A DNA stretch of 64,000 nt. It comes from LD21 sp963715785. GTDB lineage: Bacteria; Bacteroidota; Bacteroidia; Bacteroidales; VadinHA17. The stretch lies in assembly GCA_963715785.1 (NCBI GenBank), contig OY970276.1:1240001-1304000 (forward strand). The letters run 5' to 3'. The notes beneath the pieces are model-generated. The model saw nothing but the letters and a program-made list of their open reading frames with translations. It was not told the origin of the DNA and did not search any database. The position numbers were made by a program, and so were the translations under genes. Of the stretch, positions 24,095 through 32,528 are shown piece by piece (the first letter of the stretch is position 1; each line of letters opens with the position of its first letter).

Positions 24095-24910
24095 ATGAAT
24101 TTGAATTTAAAAAAGTATCTATCTCTGATTTGCGTATTCTGTGCAATTTCCTGCAGTGCTCCCGGAGGTAATGAGAATACTGTAATATCATTAAAAACAA
24201 CCATGGGAGAAATAAAGATAAAGTTGTATGACGGAACTCCCATTCATCGTGATAATTTTATTCGATTGGTAAATTCTGGATTTTATGATGGAGTCTCTTT
24301 CCATCGTATTATAAAAAATTTCATGATTCAGGCGGGTGATCCCCTTGCCAGGACCGGAGATTCTAAAAATTTCCCTGATTCGCTTAAAACATATACGATT
24401 CCTGCTGAATTCAATCCTCAATATTTTCATAAACGGGGTGCATTGGCTGCAGCCAGGCAGTCGAATGATGTCAATCCTCAAATGAGGTCTTCCGGAACGC
24501 AATTCTATATTGTTCAGGGTGTAAAATACAATGATGATGAACTTAACCAGGCGGAACAGCATATAAATAGTGGTGCTAAACAGGACCGGTTTACTGCTCT
24601 TTTAAAGGAAACTGCAGATAGTATACATCAGGCGGGAATAACAAAAACTGACGCCGAGATTCAGGAACTTGCATCTATCAAAATGTTCGAATTTTTAACT
24701 TCCTACAAAGACTTTAAATTTACTGAAGAACAGAGAAATACTTATAAATCTATCGGCGGGACACCACGCCTTGACGGAACATATACCGTCTTTGGAGAAG
24801 TTATTGAGGGCCTGGATATTGTTGATAAAATTGCTGCTGTCGGCACTGACAGCAATGATAAACCCTTGAATGATATTAAAATTATTAAAGCTAAAGTTGT
24901 AAGAAATTGA
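24095..24910 (+). CDS. Cyclophilin-type peptidyl-prolyl isomerase, lipoprotein
   Basis: 271 residues from the ATG at 24095. The signal peptide ends in FCAISC, a somewhat loose lipobox, so it is probably anchored in the envelope. The cyclophilin fold is clear: GEIKIKLYDGTPIHRDNFIRL, the active-site FHRIIKNFMIQAGDP (Arg and Phe), GALAAARQ and SGTQFYIVQG, then a roughly 65-residue helical insertion before YTVFGEVIEGLDIVDKIA. Role: folding of exported proteins. It is followed after 23 bases by pheS and may be co-transcribed with it. Confidence 0.93.
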   Translation: MNLNLKKYLSLICVFCAISCSAPGGNENTVISLKTTMGEIKIKLYDGTPIHRDNFIRLVNSGFYDGVSFHRIIKNFMIQAGDPLARTGDSKNFPDSLKTYTIPAEFNPQYFHKRGALAAARQSNDVNPQMRSSGTQFYIVQGVKYNDDELNQAEQHINSGAKQDRFTALLKETADSIHQAGITKTDAEIQELASIKMFEFLTSYKDFKFTEEQRNTYKSIGGTPRLDGTYTVFGEVIEGLDIVDKIAAVGTDSNDKPLNDIKIIKAKVVRN

Positions 24911-24933
24911 AATTGAATTAAATAAATCATTAG

Positions 24934-25974
24934 ATGCTCCAAAAAATCACAGATTTACTGAGTGAAGTTTCCTCTTTTTCCGTGAAGAATCCTGAGGAAC
25001 TGGAATTGTTCAGGCTAAAGTTTCTTAGCAAAAAAGGTTTACTTTCCGATCTTTTCGAAGATTTCAAGAATGTACCGGCATCTGAGAAAAAGGAAATAGG
25101 TCAGAAATTAAATCTTCTTAAACAGAATGCGTTAGACAAATTTAATACTCTTAAAACACAACTTCTTAACCAGGAGGATAAATCGGAAGGATCAGATCTT
25201 TCCCGTCCTTCATTCCCTTATTCGATAGGTTCGCGCCATCCTATTTCCATTGTAAGAAATGAGCTTATTGATATTTTTACCAGAATAGGGTTTACTGTAT
25301 CGGAAGGACCTGAGATTGAGGATGATGACCATGTTTTTACCAAACTTAATTTTGCTCCTGAACATCCGGCAAGAGATATGCAGGACACCTTTTATATTTC
25401 GAGGCTTTCGCCTGAAGATTCAAGTCCCGATGATATATTATTACGAACTCATACATCTTCCGTGCAGGTAAGAGTTATGCAAAGTCAAAAGCCCCCTATC
25501 CGGACTATTTCGCCTGGCAGGGTATTTCGTAATGAAGCAATATCAGCACGGGCACATTGTATATTCCATCAGGTAGAGGGTCTCTATATTGATGAAAATG
25601 TATCATTTGCCGATTTGCGTCAGACGCTTCTTTTTTTCGCACGTGAAATGTTTGGCAAAGAAACAGAAATAAGATTAAGGCCTTCATATTTTCCTTTTAC
25701 CGAGCCATCAGCTGAAATGGATGTAAGCTGTAAGATATGCGGAGGTAAAGGCTGCAATGTTTGTAAGCATACTGGCTGGCTTGAGATTCTGGGATGCGGC
25801 ATGGTGCATCCAAATGTCCTGGAAGCCTGCAATATAGACAGTAAGAAATACACCGGCTTTGCTTTCGGAATGGGAATAGAAAGGGCGGCAATGCTAAAGT
25901 ACGGTGTTAATGATCTGCGTCTGTACTTTGAAAATGATCTTAGATTTTTAGATCAGTTTAAAACTGCTTTTTAA
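24934..25974 (+). CDS. pheS: Phenylalanyl-tRNA synthetase alpha subunit
   Basis: Catalytic subunit of the heterotetrameric PheRS. 346 residues, full length. N-terminal coiled coil (about 1-85) that binds tRNA, then the class II core: motif 2 is FRNEAISARAHCIFHQVEG and motif 3 is GFAFGMGIERAAMLKYGVNDLR near the end. The FTEPSAEMDV stretch and a Cys-rich insert SCKICGGKGCNVCKHTGW (four Cys, possible zinc knuckle) precede LEILGCGMVHP. pheT is not adjacent, so the two subunit genes are separated in this genome. Confidence 0.97.
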   Translation: MLQKITDLLSEVSSFSVKNPEELELFRLKFLSKKGLLSDLFEDFKNVPASEKKEIGQKLNLLKQNALDKFNTLKTQLLNQEDKSEGSDLSRPSFPYSIGSRHPISIVRNELIDIFTRIGFTVSEGPEIEDDDHVFTKLNFAPEHPARDMQDTFYISRLSPEDSSPDDILLRTHTSSVQVRVMQSQKPPIRTISPGRVFRNEAISARAHCIFHQVEGLYIDENVSFADLRQTLLFFAREMFGKETEIRLRPSYFPFTEPSAEMDVSCKICGGKGCNVCKHTGWLEILGCGMVHPNVLEACNIDSKKYTGFAFGMGIERAAMLKYGVNDLRLYFENDLRFLDQFKTAF

Positions 25975-26032
25975 CGTAAAAGAAAATAAAATTTAGTGTT
26001 ATTCGTTGCACTATAAAATTATATGAGATGAA

Positions 26033-26743
26033 ATGAAACAGCAAGAAATTCACATACCGCTTTGTAACAGTTGCGCACTTGAATCAGGGTCGTTGTTTAA
26101 ATACTTAAGCCCTGATGAAGTAGAGGCTCTCAACTTTGAAAAAGATTTCCGTCAGTATAAACGCGGGGATATTCTTTACCAGGAAGGTAACCGGATAAGC
26201 GGGTTCTATTGTGTTAACAGTGGAATTATTAAAGTATTTAAAACAGGCTTTGACGGCAAGGAACAAATAATCCGTTTCGCTAAAAAAGGTGAAATCATCG
26301 CATACAGAAGCGTGCTCAGCAATGAACCTGCATGTACATCTGCCAAGGTTATTGAAGACTGCAATGTATGCTTCATCCCGTCCGAAATTCTAATCTCATT
26401 TATCAAGACTAATCCCACATATGCTCTGGAGCTTCTGAAACTCGCATGCCATGAACTGGGTGAAGCAAATTCATTTATCACTGACATTGCACAGAAAACA
26501 GTGAGGGAAAGACTGGCGGAGATACTGCTCTTCCTGGTAAGTGATTTTGGGCTCGATGATGAGCAATATCTGAACATATCTCTTACAAGGGAGGAGCTGG
26601 CCAATATTGTGGGCACAGCAACGGAGTCTGTTATAAGGTTGCTGTCTGAGTTCAAGTCTGATAAGCTCGTGGAACTTAACGGAAGAAAAATCAAGATACT
26701 AAATACAAAAGGTCTGGAAAAAATTAGTAATGTCTTTAATTAA
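26033..26743 (+). CDS. Crp/Fnr family transcriptional regulator
   Basis: 236 residues: cyclic-nucleotide-binding-type beta barrel (about 20-140), long dimerisation helix and a C-terminal helix-turn-helix with LTREELANIVGTATESVIRLLSEF (about 184-207), the Crp/Fnr recognition signature. The N-terminus has CNSC at 11-14 and further Cys residues lie in the sensor (C59 and three near 100-115), so an Fe-S or redox sensor like FNR is conceivable; the classical FNR ligand spacing is not reproduced. No target operon can be named. It converges with ruvB. Confidence 0.9.
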   Translation: MKQQEIHIPLCNSCALESGSLFKYLSPDEVEALNFEKDFRQYKRGDILYQEGNRISGFYCVNSGIIKVFKTGFDGKEQIIRFAKKGEIIAYRSVLSNEPACTSAKVIEDCNVCFIPSEILISFIKTNPTYALELLKLACHELGEANSFITDIAQKTVRERLAEILLFLVSDFGLDDEQYLNISLTREELANIVGTATESVIRLLSEFKSDKLVELNGRKIKILNTKGLEKISNVFN

Positions 26744-26832
26744 ATTTAAAGCAACACGGGGGATAACACGTTCCTGAGACACTTATTCATTTGGTGTCAT
26801 CAATTTTGATTCCCGTAAAAAAGTTCAGATTT

Positions 26833-27858
26833 TCAGAACAATGTTCCTGGTATGTTCTGCCCGAATTGTTTTCCGAGATGTCTGTAAGCATGTTCAGTAG
26901 CTTCGCGGCCACGAGGCGTTCTTTTGAGATATCCTTCCTTTATCAGAAAGGGCTCATAGACCTCTTCAATAGTTCCGCTTTCCTCGCCAACAGCTGTAGA
27001 AATAGTATTCAGCCCTACTGGTCCCCCGCTGAATTTATCTATTATTACAGACAGGATTTTATTGTCCATTTCGTCGAGACCATGCTGATCAATATTTAAA
27101 GCCTTGAGTCCGTACCGTGTTATTTCGATATCAATTTCCCCCGAACCTTTTACCTGTGCAAAATCTCTCACCCTTCTGAGTAAAGCGTTGGCGATCCTTG
27201 GTGTGCCTCTGCTCCTCATAGCAATTTCAATGGCAGCTTCCTCATCAATTCTGATATTTAGAATTCCTGCCGATCTCTTAACGATACCAGTAAGTATTTC
27301 ATGATCATAATATTCCAGGTGGAATTTTATTCCAAAACGAGCTCTTAAAGGACTGGTAAGCAGCCCTGACCGTGTTGTAGCTCCTATCAGCGTGAAGCTA
27401 TTAAGGGTAAGTTGTACACTTCTGGCGCTCGGCCCTTTATCAATCATAATGTCGATCTGGAAATCTTCCATCGCAGAGTAGAGATATTCCTCGACAACCG
27501 GGCTCAAACGGTGAATTTCATCAATAAAAAGTACGTCTCCTTCCTGAAGATTTGTAAGCAATCCTGCCAGATCTCCAGGCTTATCCAGAACGGGCCCCGA
27601 GGTAACTCTGAGGTTGACCTGCAGTTCATTGGCAATTATTGTAGCAAGAGTTGTTTTTCCGAGTCCGGGCGGACCGTGCAAAAGCACATGATCAAGAGAT
27701 TCACCCCTTTGCTTTGCGGCTGTCACAAAAACCACAAGGTTATCTATCACCTGTCTTTGACCCTTGAAATCATTGAAATTCAGAGGTCTTAGCTGCTTTT
27801 CGAATTCCTTGTCATTCGGTGTGATAATGTCTTTCCGGATATTAATATTTTCTTCCAT
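26833..27858 (-). CDS. ruvB: Holliday junction branch migration ATPase RuvB
   Basis: Hexameric AAA+ motor that, with RuvA, drives branch migration of recombination intermediates. 341 residues, full length. Walker A GPPGLGKTT at 62-70, Walker B LFIDEIH at 110-116, sensor 1 GATTRSG near 160, arginine finger region SPLRARFG, and the C-terminal winged helix with PRGREATEHAYRHLG. It is the last gene of nadA-ywqK-ruvB, 12 bases after the ywqK-like gene. Confidence 0.97.
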   Translation of the reverse strand: MEENINIRKDIITPNDKEFEKQLRPLNFNDFKGQRQVIDNLVVFVTAAKQRGESLDHVLLHGPPGLGKTTLATIIANELQVNLRVTSGPVLDKPGDLAGLLTNLQEGDVLFIDEIHRLSPVVEEYLYSAMEDFQIDIMIDKGPSARSVQLTLNSFTLIGATTRSGLLTSPLRARFGIKFHLEYYDHEILTGIVKRSAGILNIRIDEEAAIEIAMRSRGTPRIANALLRRVRDFAQVKGSGEIDIEITRYGLKALNIDQHGLDEMDNKILSVIIDKFSGGPVGLNTISTAVGEESGTIEEVYEPFLIKEGYLKRTPRGREATEHAYRHLGKQFGQNIPGTLF

Positions 27859-27870
27859 AAAGCAAAGTAA

Positions 27871-29424
27871 CTATTTTATAAGTTTTGTTTCGCTTTCCGG
27901 AAGCTTGATCTTAACACCGTTAATACTTATTTCCACATCGTTTTTATATGATATTACAAGGAATAGCTGACCTTCTTCATCAAATTTTTTCCAGGCTTTT
28001 TCTTTGATTCCCATCTGATAGTATTCTTCCTCTTTTATCTTTCCATTATCCCAGTAATTTATTTGCTGGCCATCAGGATTACCCTGTACATAATTTGCTT
28101 TGAATTTTAGCTTACCATCATCAAAGTATGCTTTCCACGGACCATCCCTCAATCCCGATATATATTTTCCTTCTTCATTAATGTCGCCTATCTTAAATTT
28201 CCAGGGACCGTTTTTCTCTCCTTCAGCGTACTGACCCTGGGCGATTATCTCACCCGTATCGGAATACTCGGTTGATGAACCATCACGCTGCCCCTGGAAG
28301 TATTCCTCCTCCTTCAATAGTTTCCCATCATTATAATACCAGTTCCAAACTCCGTCGGGACGGTCATTGTTAAATGAGCCGGTTTGCTCAATTTTTGAAG
28401 AATCATTATAAAATTTCCATTGACCTGTCCGCCTGTTATCAGAAAACTGACCTTCTGCTTCCACTTTCCCGTTGGGATACAGATCTTTCCATTTTCCATT
28501 CCTGTTACCTGCTTCGTCGACGATGCCTTCTGAGAGTAAGAGTCCGTTATCGTTGTAAATAAAGCTATTGGTGACTTTCCCGTCTTTACCGAATTCCCTG
28601 TGAATTCCAACAGGGATTTTATTGCGATAAGGCCCGCTATAGATTAGCTTGCCATCCTGATCATGCTTATTCACAATCTCTATATCAGGTTCATCCTCCA
28701 CTTTTGATTTCACAATTGCCCCATTTTCATAAAGCATTGTCAGTGTAAGCTTTCCACGGCTATCGTACTCCTTGTAATAACCATGCATAAGATCATCTTT
28801 GTAAGTTCTCTCTGATTTTACTGCTCCGTTAGGGTAAAACTCTTTCCAGTCGCCCTGCTTCATTCCTTTGCTGTCGGTCCGGTTGATTCTCTCCCTGCTG
28901 ACAAGAAAATCATTATTATATTCCATCAGGGTAATGACATTTCCTTCTCTGTCGTACTCTTTTGACTGACCTTCCTTTTTTCCGCCACTGTAGGTAAATG
29001 TCTGCTGTATCTTACCATCAGGAAAATAGACATAGGCCGTGCCCTCTTTTTTATCGGCGGCAAAAAGCTCCTTTGACCAGATATAAACTCCTCTCGATGG
29101 TTCCTTTTTATATTTATAATACCAACCGTTCTTTTTACCGTACAGATAATTAATTTTTTCAGTGGTATCTCCTGACTGATCAAAGAACAGCCATATACTG
29201 TCGAGAAGGAAATTTGTTCTTCGTCCTTCAGATTTTATAACTCCTGTAACGTAAAAGCTTTTCCATAATCCCTCAGGTTTTCCGTTCCTGATCACTCCTT
29301 CGCTTGATACACTCCCATTTGGATATTTAAATACCTGATAACCATCCTTTAAAGACTCTTTTTCCTGTGATGAGCTTATTTTACAGATAAAAACAAAAAA
29401 TAAGAAAACAACAATTTTTTTCAT
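27871..29424 (-). CDS. Exported MORN/YwqK-repeat protein
   Basis: 517 residues, signal peptide at the N-terminus (cut near ISSSQ). The mature protein is almost entirely made of about twenty tandem beta-hairpin repeats of roughly 22 residues with the pattern Y-x-x-G-K-x-x-x-E-G-x-Y-x-x-G-x-x-x-G-x-W-K. This is the MORN-like YwqK family, sometimes labelled as a toxin-antitoxin component although no toxin gene is present here. In Bacteroidota such exported repeat proteins are abundant and uncharacterised. Encoded two to three bases after nadA and 12 before ruvB, so the housekeeping genes on both sides share its transcript. Confidence 0.85.
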   Translation of the reverse strand: MKKIVVFLFFVFICKISSSQEKESLKDGYQVFKYPNGSVSSEGVIRNGKPEGLWKSFYVTGVIKSEGRRTNFLLDSIWLFFDQSGDTTEKINYLYGKKNGWYYKYKKEPSRGVYIWSKELFAADKKEGTAYVYFPDGKIQQTFTYSGGKKEGQSKEYDREGNVITLMEYNNDFLVSRERINRTDSKGMKQGDWKEFYPNGAVKSERTYKDDLMHGYYKEYDSRGKLTLTMLYENGAIVKSKVEDEPDIEIVNKHDQDGKLIYSGPYRNKIPVGIHREFGKDGKVTNSFIYNDNGLLLSEGIVDEAGNRNGKWKDLYPNGKVEAEGQFSDNRRTGQWKFYNDSSKIEQTGSFNNDRPDGVWNWYYNDGKLLKEEEYFQGQRDGSSTEYSDTGEIIAQGQYAEGEKNGPWKFKIGDINEEGKYISGLRDGPWKAYFDDGKLKFKANYVQGNPDGQQINYWDNGKIKEEEYYQMGIKEKAWKKFDEEGQLFLVISYKNDVEISINGVKIKLPESETKLIK

Positions 29425-29427
29425 AGT

Positions 29428-30375
29428 TTAAAGACCAAGTTTTTCAGAGATCTCCATCATTCTTTTTATAGGCTTTTGTGCTCTTATAAGGGTTTTTGAA
29501 TCTATATTTATTTCCGGCTTTTCGTTTTTCAGGCAATTTAGTATTTTTTCTACAGTTATAAGCTTCATAAAGCTGCATTCACTGCATCCGCATGTAGAAT
29601 CCATTGGAGGAGCAGGAATATATGTCTTATCAGGATTCTCTTTCTTCATCTGATGGATTATTCCCGGTTCAGTTGCTACAATATAGCAATTCCCGTTATC
29701 CTTCTTTGTAAACTGAAGCAGTGCGGATGTTGAACCTATAAAATCAGCCACCATTCTTACAGGCATTTCACATTCAGGATGAACAATAATCTTTGCTTCA
29801 GGATTTTCTTTTTTCAGCCTCAGAATTGCCTCAAGTGAAAATTCCCGGTGAACATGACAAGTTCCGTTCCAGATAATCATATCACGACCTGTTTTATTGA
29901 GTATGTAGTTGCCAAGGTTTCGGTCGGGTGCAAAAACCAATTTTTCATCAGGAGGCAGCGATTCGACTATCTTAACCGCATTTGAAGAAGTACAGATTAT
30001 ATCAGACATTGCCTTTATCTCTGCAGTAGTGTTTACATATGAAATTACTGTTCGTCCCGGATTTTCCTTTAAAAATTTTCTGAATTCAGATGGTTTGCAG
30101 GAATCGGCTAGTGAACAGCCTGCGTTCAGATCAGGAAGAAGAACTTTTTTTTCAGGCGACAGAATTTTTGCTGTTTCAGCCATAAATTTAACTCCTGCAA
30201 AAAGTATTATATCTGCTGTATTTGAAGCGGCCTTTTGTGAAAGAGCCAGACTGTCGCCCACAAAATCTGCAATATCCTGGATATCTCCTGTCTGATAATA
30301 GTGTGCAAGAATGATTGCATTTTTTTCTGCTTTCAATCTTTTTATATCAATAATATTTTGTTCTTGCGATTGCAT
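29428..30375 (-). CDS. nadA: Quinolinate synthase
   Basis: Condenses iminoaspartate and dihydroxyacetone phosphate to quinolinate in de novo NAD synthesis, using an oxygen-sensitive [4Fe-4S] cluster. 315 residues in three related domains. Cluster cysteines: C87 in DLNAGCSLADSC, C173 in NGTCHVHREF and one of the cysteines in STCGCSECSFMK (262-267). Substrate residues include AHYYQ (24-28) and IVHPECEMP (197-205). nadB and nadC are not in the window. First gene of the nadA-ywqK-ruvB unit. Confidence 0.97.
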   Translation of the reverse strand: MQSQEQNIIDIKRLKAEKNAIILAHYYQTGDIQDIADFVGDSLALSQKAASNTADIILFAGVKFMAETAKILSPEKKVLLPDLNAGCSLADSCKPSEFRKFLKENPGRTVISYVNTTAEIKAMSDIICTSSNAVKIVESLPPDEKLVFAPDRNLGNYILNKTGRDMIIWNGTCHVHREFSLEAILRLKKENPEAKIIVHPECEMPVRMVADFIGSTSALLQFTKKDNGNCYIVATEPGIIHQMKKENPDKTYIPAPPMDSTCGCSECSFMKLITVEKILNCLKNEKPEINIDSKTLIRAQKPIKRMMEISEKLGL

Positions 30376-31099
30376 TTTCAGTTTCTTATTTGGATAGCAT
30401 CAATCCGATTGTAAACTTAAACATAAATACGATAAAGAAATTCACATCTATCTTCCCTAAATTTTAATTAACAGTATATTTCTTTTATATTCTAATTTTA
30501 AATTTATTTATGATAATGATGATATCCTGTTCATAGTGTTGAAATATAATTGAGATTTTTATTGCTAATCTCGTCATTACCGGTATACCAACATCTTTTC
30601 AACAGTTCAAAAAATGTACCGTTTTTGAATATCAGTTCATTGACGATCTAATTAACAATTGTTAAGACAAGTTTGTTAATACTGAAATAAAGGCAAAATT
30701 AAAGTTTTTAAGGTTTATTTAAAGTTCATATTTTGACTTTATTTTCTAATAACTTATTTCAAACTTTACCGGGAGGCTCCGAAATGATAAAATGGTTGAT
30801 AAAGTATGATATTTTAAATATTTATCGTCAGATATCTACAAGTTATTAACATCCCGAAACTCAGCATATTCATTAATGGAATCAGTCCTGAAAAAATAAC
30901 AAAATTACTGCTGAATGCCAACGTGTTCCAGTATACTCTAAATACTGTAACTGTCATTTTAGCTAATAATAAACTGATTCTTTTGCTGTAAATCATTCAA
31001 TTCTGCCGGAGGATGAAGATATTGGGATATTTTTTTCTTTTATTTGCACAAATGTTTTAATTTGCATTCCAATTAGAAAAAAGTTTAAAAATCAAAATA
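30376..31099. other. 724-base AT-rich gap without a recognisable gene
   Basis: Lies between the divergent nadA and rpiB genes. It is markedly AT-rich, with a perfect 14-base palindrome TTAACAATTGTTAA (30652-30665), repeated GTTAAT words and TTATTAACA (30843-30851, one mismatch to a DnaA box). A 60-codon open frame on the minus strand (30814-30996) has no homology signal I can recognise. I see no tRNA, terminator or conserved RNA fold. Confidence 0.5.
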
Positions 31100-31546
31100 T
31101 TGGAAAACAAGAAAATCGCAATAGCATCAGATCACGCCGGATTTTATCTGAAAGAGAAATTACTGGCTTATCTTATTAAGGAAAAGTATGATGTTAAGGA
31201 TCTGGGAACCTCTTCAGCTGAGGCAGTCGATTATCCCGATTTTGGTCATCTCCTGGCAAATAGTGTTTCTGCCGGTGAATTTGATTTTGGAATCTCAATA
31301 TGTGGTACGGGAAACGGAATAAACATGGTTGTTAACAAGCATCCTGGGATAAGATCCGCTTTATGCTGGAATGAAGAGGTAAGCCGGTTATCCAGGTTGC
31401 ATAATGATGCAAATATTATTGCTCTTCCGGGCTGGTTTATTTCAGAATCGGAAGCATATCTTATTACAAAGACTTTTCTTTCCACGGTTTTTGAAGGCGG
31501 GCGCCACGCAAGAAGGGTAGAGAAGATATCATTAAAAATGTATTAA
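31100..31546 (+). CDS. rpiB: Ribose-5-phosphate isomerase B
   Basis: Interconverts ribose 5-phosphate and ribulose 5-phosphate in the pentose phosphate pathway. 148 residues, normal length. D11-H12 in SDHAGF, catalytic base C68 in ICGTGNG, H101 and the phosphate-binding GGRHARRVEKI at the C-terminus. The start is TTG: no in-frame ATG lies upstream and the first conserved residues follow within five codons. Two bases separate its stop from the Rrf2 regulator start, so they are one transcript. Confidence 0.95.
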   Translation: MENKKIAIASDHAGFYLKEKLLAYLIKEKYDVKDLGTSSAEAVDYPDFGHLLANSVSAGEFDFGISICGTGNGINMVVNKHPGIRSALCWNEEVSRLSRLHNDANIIALPGWFISESEAYLITKTFLSTVFEGGRHARRVEKISLKMY

Positions 31547-31547
31547 T

Positions 31548-31988
31548 ATGCTTTCTAATTCCTGCAGATATGGTATCAGGGCAGTTATTTATCTTGCGAG
31601 CCAGCCTGTATCAAAAAACAAAATAGGAATAAAAAAAATAAGCAGTGATCTTGATCTGCCGACTCCATTCCTGGCTAAGATCCTTCAGCTGTTGGCCAAG
31701 CAGAAGATTCTGAGTTCCTCAAAAGGCCCGCACGGTGGTTTTTCATTATTAAAGGACCCGCGAAAGATAACCTTACTCGATATAGTTAATACAATTGACG
31801 GGCATGATATTTTTACCAGTTGTGTGATGCACAATGGTTCTTGTCATGGACTGGAAATGCAGGGAAAGCTTTGTCCGCTTCATAAAGATTACGAGAAATC
31901 AAGAAAAGAGCTTATAAAGCTGTTCAGCAACAGAACCATTCATGAGCTGGTCATTAAATCTAAGAATCCCGAGTTAATTTCTATCTGA
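31548..31988 (+). CDS. Rrf2 family regulator, probable Fe-S cluster sensor
   Basis: 146 residues. Winged helix with SRYGIRA-like N-terminus (SCRYGIRAVIYLA, 5-17), the recognition region LPTPFLAKILQLLAK (37-51) and the wing SSKGPHGGFSL (57-67). Three cysteines, C92, C99 and C109 (spacing X6 and X9, with H111 close by), occupy the region that binds a [2Fe-2S] or [4Fe-4S] cluster in IscR, NsrR and RsrR. No isc or suf genes are adjacent; it is tied to rpiB. Its 3' end overlaps the convergent VanZ-like gene by 15 bases. Confidence 0.9.
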   Translation: MLSNSCRYGIRAVIYLASQPVSKNKIGIKKISSDLDLPTPFLAKILQLLAKQKILSSSKGPHGGFSLLKDPRKITLLDIVNTIDGHDIFTSCVMHNGSCHGLEMQGKLCPLHKDYEKSRKELIKLFSNRTIHELVIKSKNPELISI

Positions 31989-32357
31989 TCTCGCTTTGCT
32001 CAATGGGTTCAGCCATAACCACAACAATATAGAGACAAGGATACCTGCGCTGTTTGCCATAGCATCGTAGACACTGGGAGTTCTGGTCGATGTAATAGTC
32101 GCCTGCAATATTTCCATAAGCGCACCATACGAAAATGGGATCAGACCTGTAAGGAATAAAACTGAGCTGTTCTTTATTGATTTCCGGTTTTCAAAAATTA
32201 TTACAGACATGAACCCGAAATACATCAGGAAATGAACAACTTTATCGAAGTTTGGGATATTTATCAAGGGAACTTTATCAAATGTATGGGAACTGGTCAG
32301 ACTCAGATACGTAATAATCAGAGCTGTCAGAACAGAGAATATATTTTTTCTAACCAT
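31974..32357 (-). CDS. VanZ-like membrane protein
   Basis: 127 residues from the ATG at 32357, chosen because the -7 element at 32372-32379 lies inside the longer reading that would start at 32402. Three to four membrane helices. VanZ family signature: FDKVVHFLMYFGF (about 36-48), then GALMEILQATITSTRTPSVYDAMANSAG (about 79-106) where the Glu, Arg, Asp and Asn positions are conserved. Named after a teicoplanin-resistance accessory protein, but most members, including this one, are widespread membrane proteins of unknown role. Confidence 0.85.
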   Translation of the reverse strand: MVRKNIFSVLTALIITYLSLTSSHTFDKVPLINIPNFDKVVHFLMYFGFMSVIIFENRKSIKNSSVLFLTGLIPFSYGALMEILQATITSTRTPSVYDAMANSAGILVSILLWLWLNPLSKARSDRN

Positions 32358-32371
32358 TTTTCCGGTTTTTG

Positions 32372-32379
32372 CAAAATTA
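32372..32379 (-). promoter_or_regulatory. -7 promoter element for the VanZ-like gene
   Basis: TAATTTTG on the minus strand fits TAnnTTTG, 15 bases before the ATG at 32357. Confidence 0.5.
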
Positions 32380-32469
32380 GTTAATATCATATAAAGGTGC
32401 AATGACCTGTTTGCATGAATTGTATAATAGTCTTAAAAATACCCGATATGATTTAATATATGCTTTATG

Positions 32470-32477
32470 TAACTTTG
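32470..32477 (+). promoter_or_regulatory. -7 promoter element for hemW
   Basis: TAACTTTG fits TAnnTTTG and ends 52 bases before the ATG at 32529. Confidence 0.5.
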
Positions 32478-32528
32478 CAGTCTGTCGGTTTGGATGCAGA
32501 TTAGAAATTAGTGTTGGATATTCGTAGG

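Noticed and set aside
25637..25652. CACGTG with GAAAT flank inside pheS as another parS
   Set aside because: The left half (TTTCG) does not match TGTTT or TGTTC, so similarity is limited to the six-base core.
27871..29424. YwqK-like protein as half of a toxin-antitoxin module
   Set aside because: No toxin gene is adjacent and the protein is exported.
30652..30851. Chromosomal origin in the nadA-rpiB gap
   Set aside because: Only one DnaA-box-like 9-mer with a mismatch is visible; too little to call an origin.
30814..30996. 60-codon open frame in the gap before rpiB
   Set aside because: Hydrophobic by chance in AT-rich DNA, no promoter or conserved pattern visible; recorded only as part of the gap.
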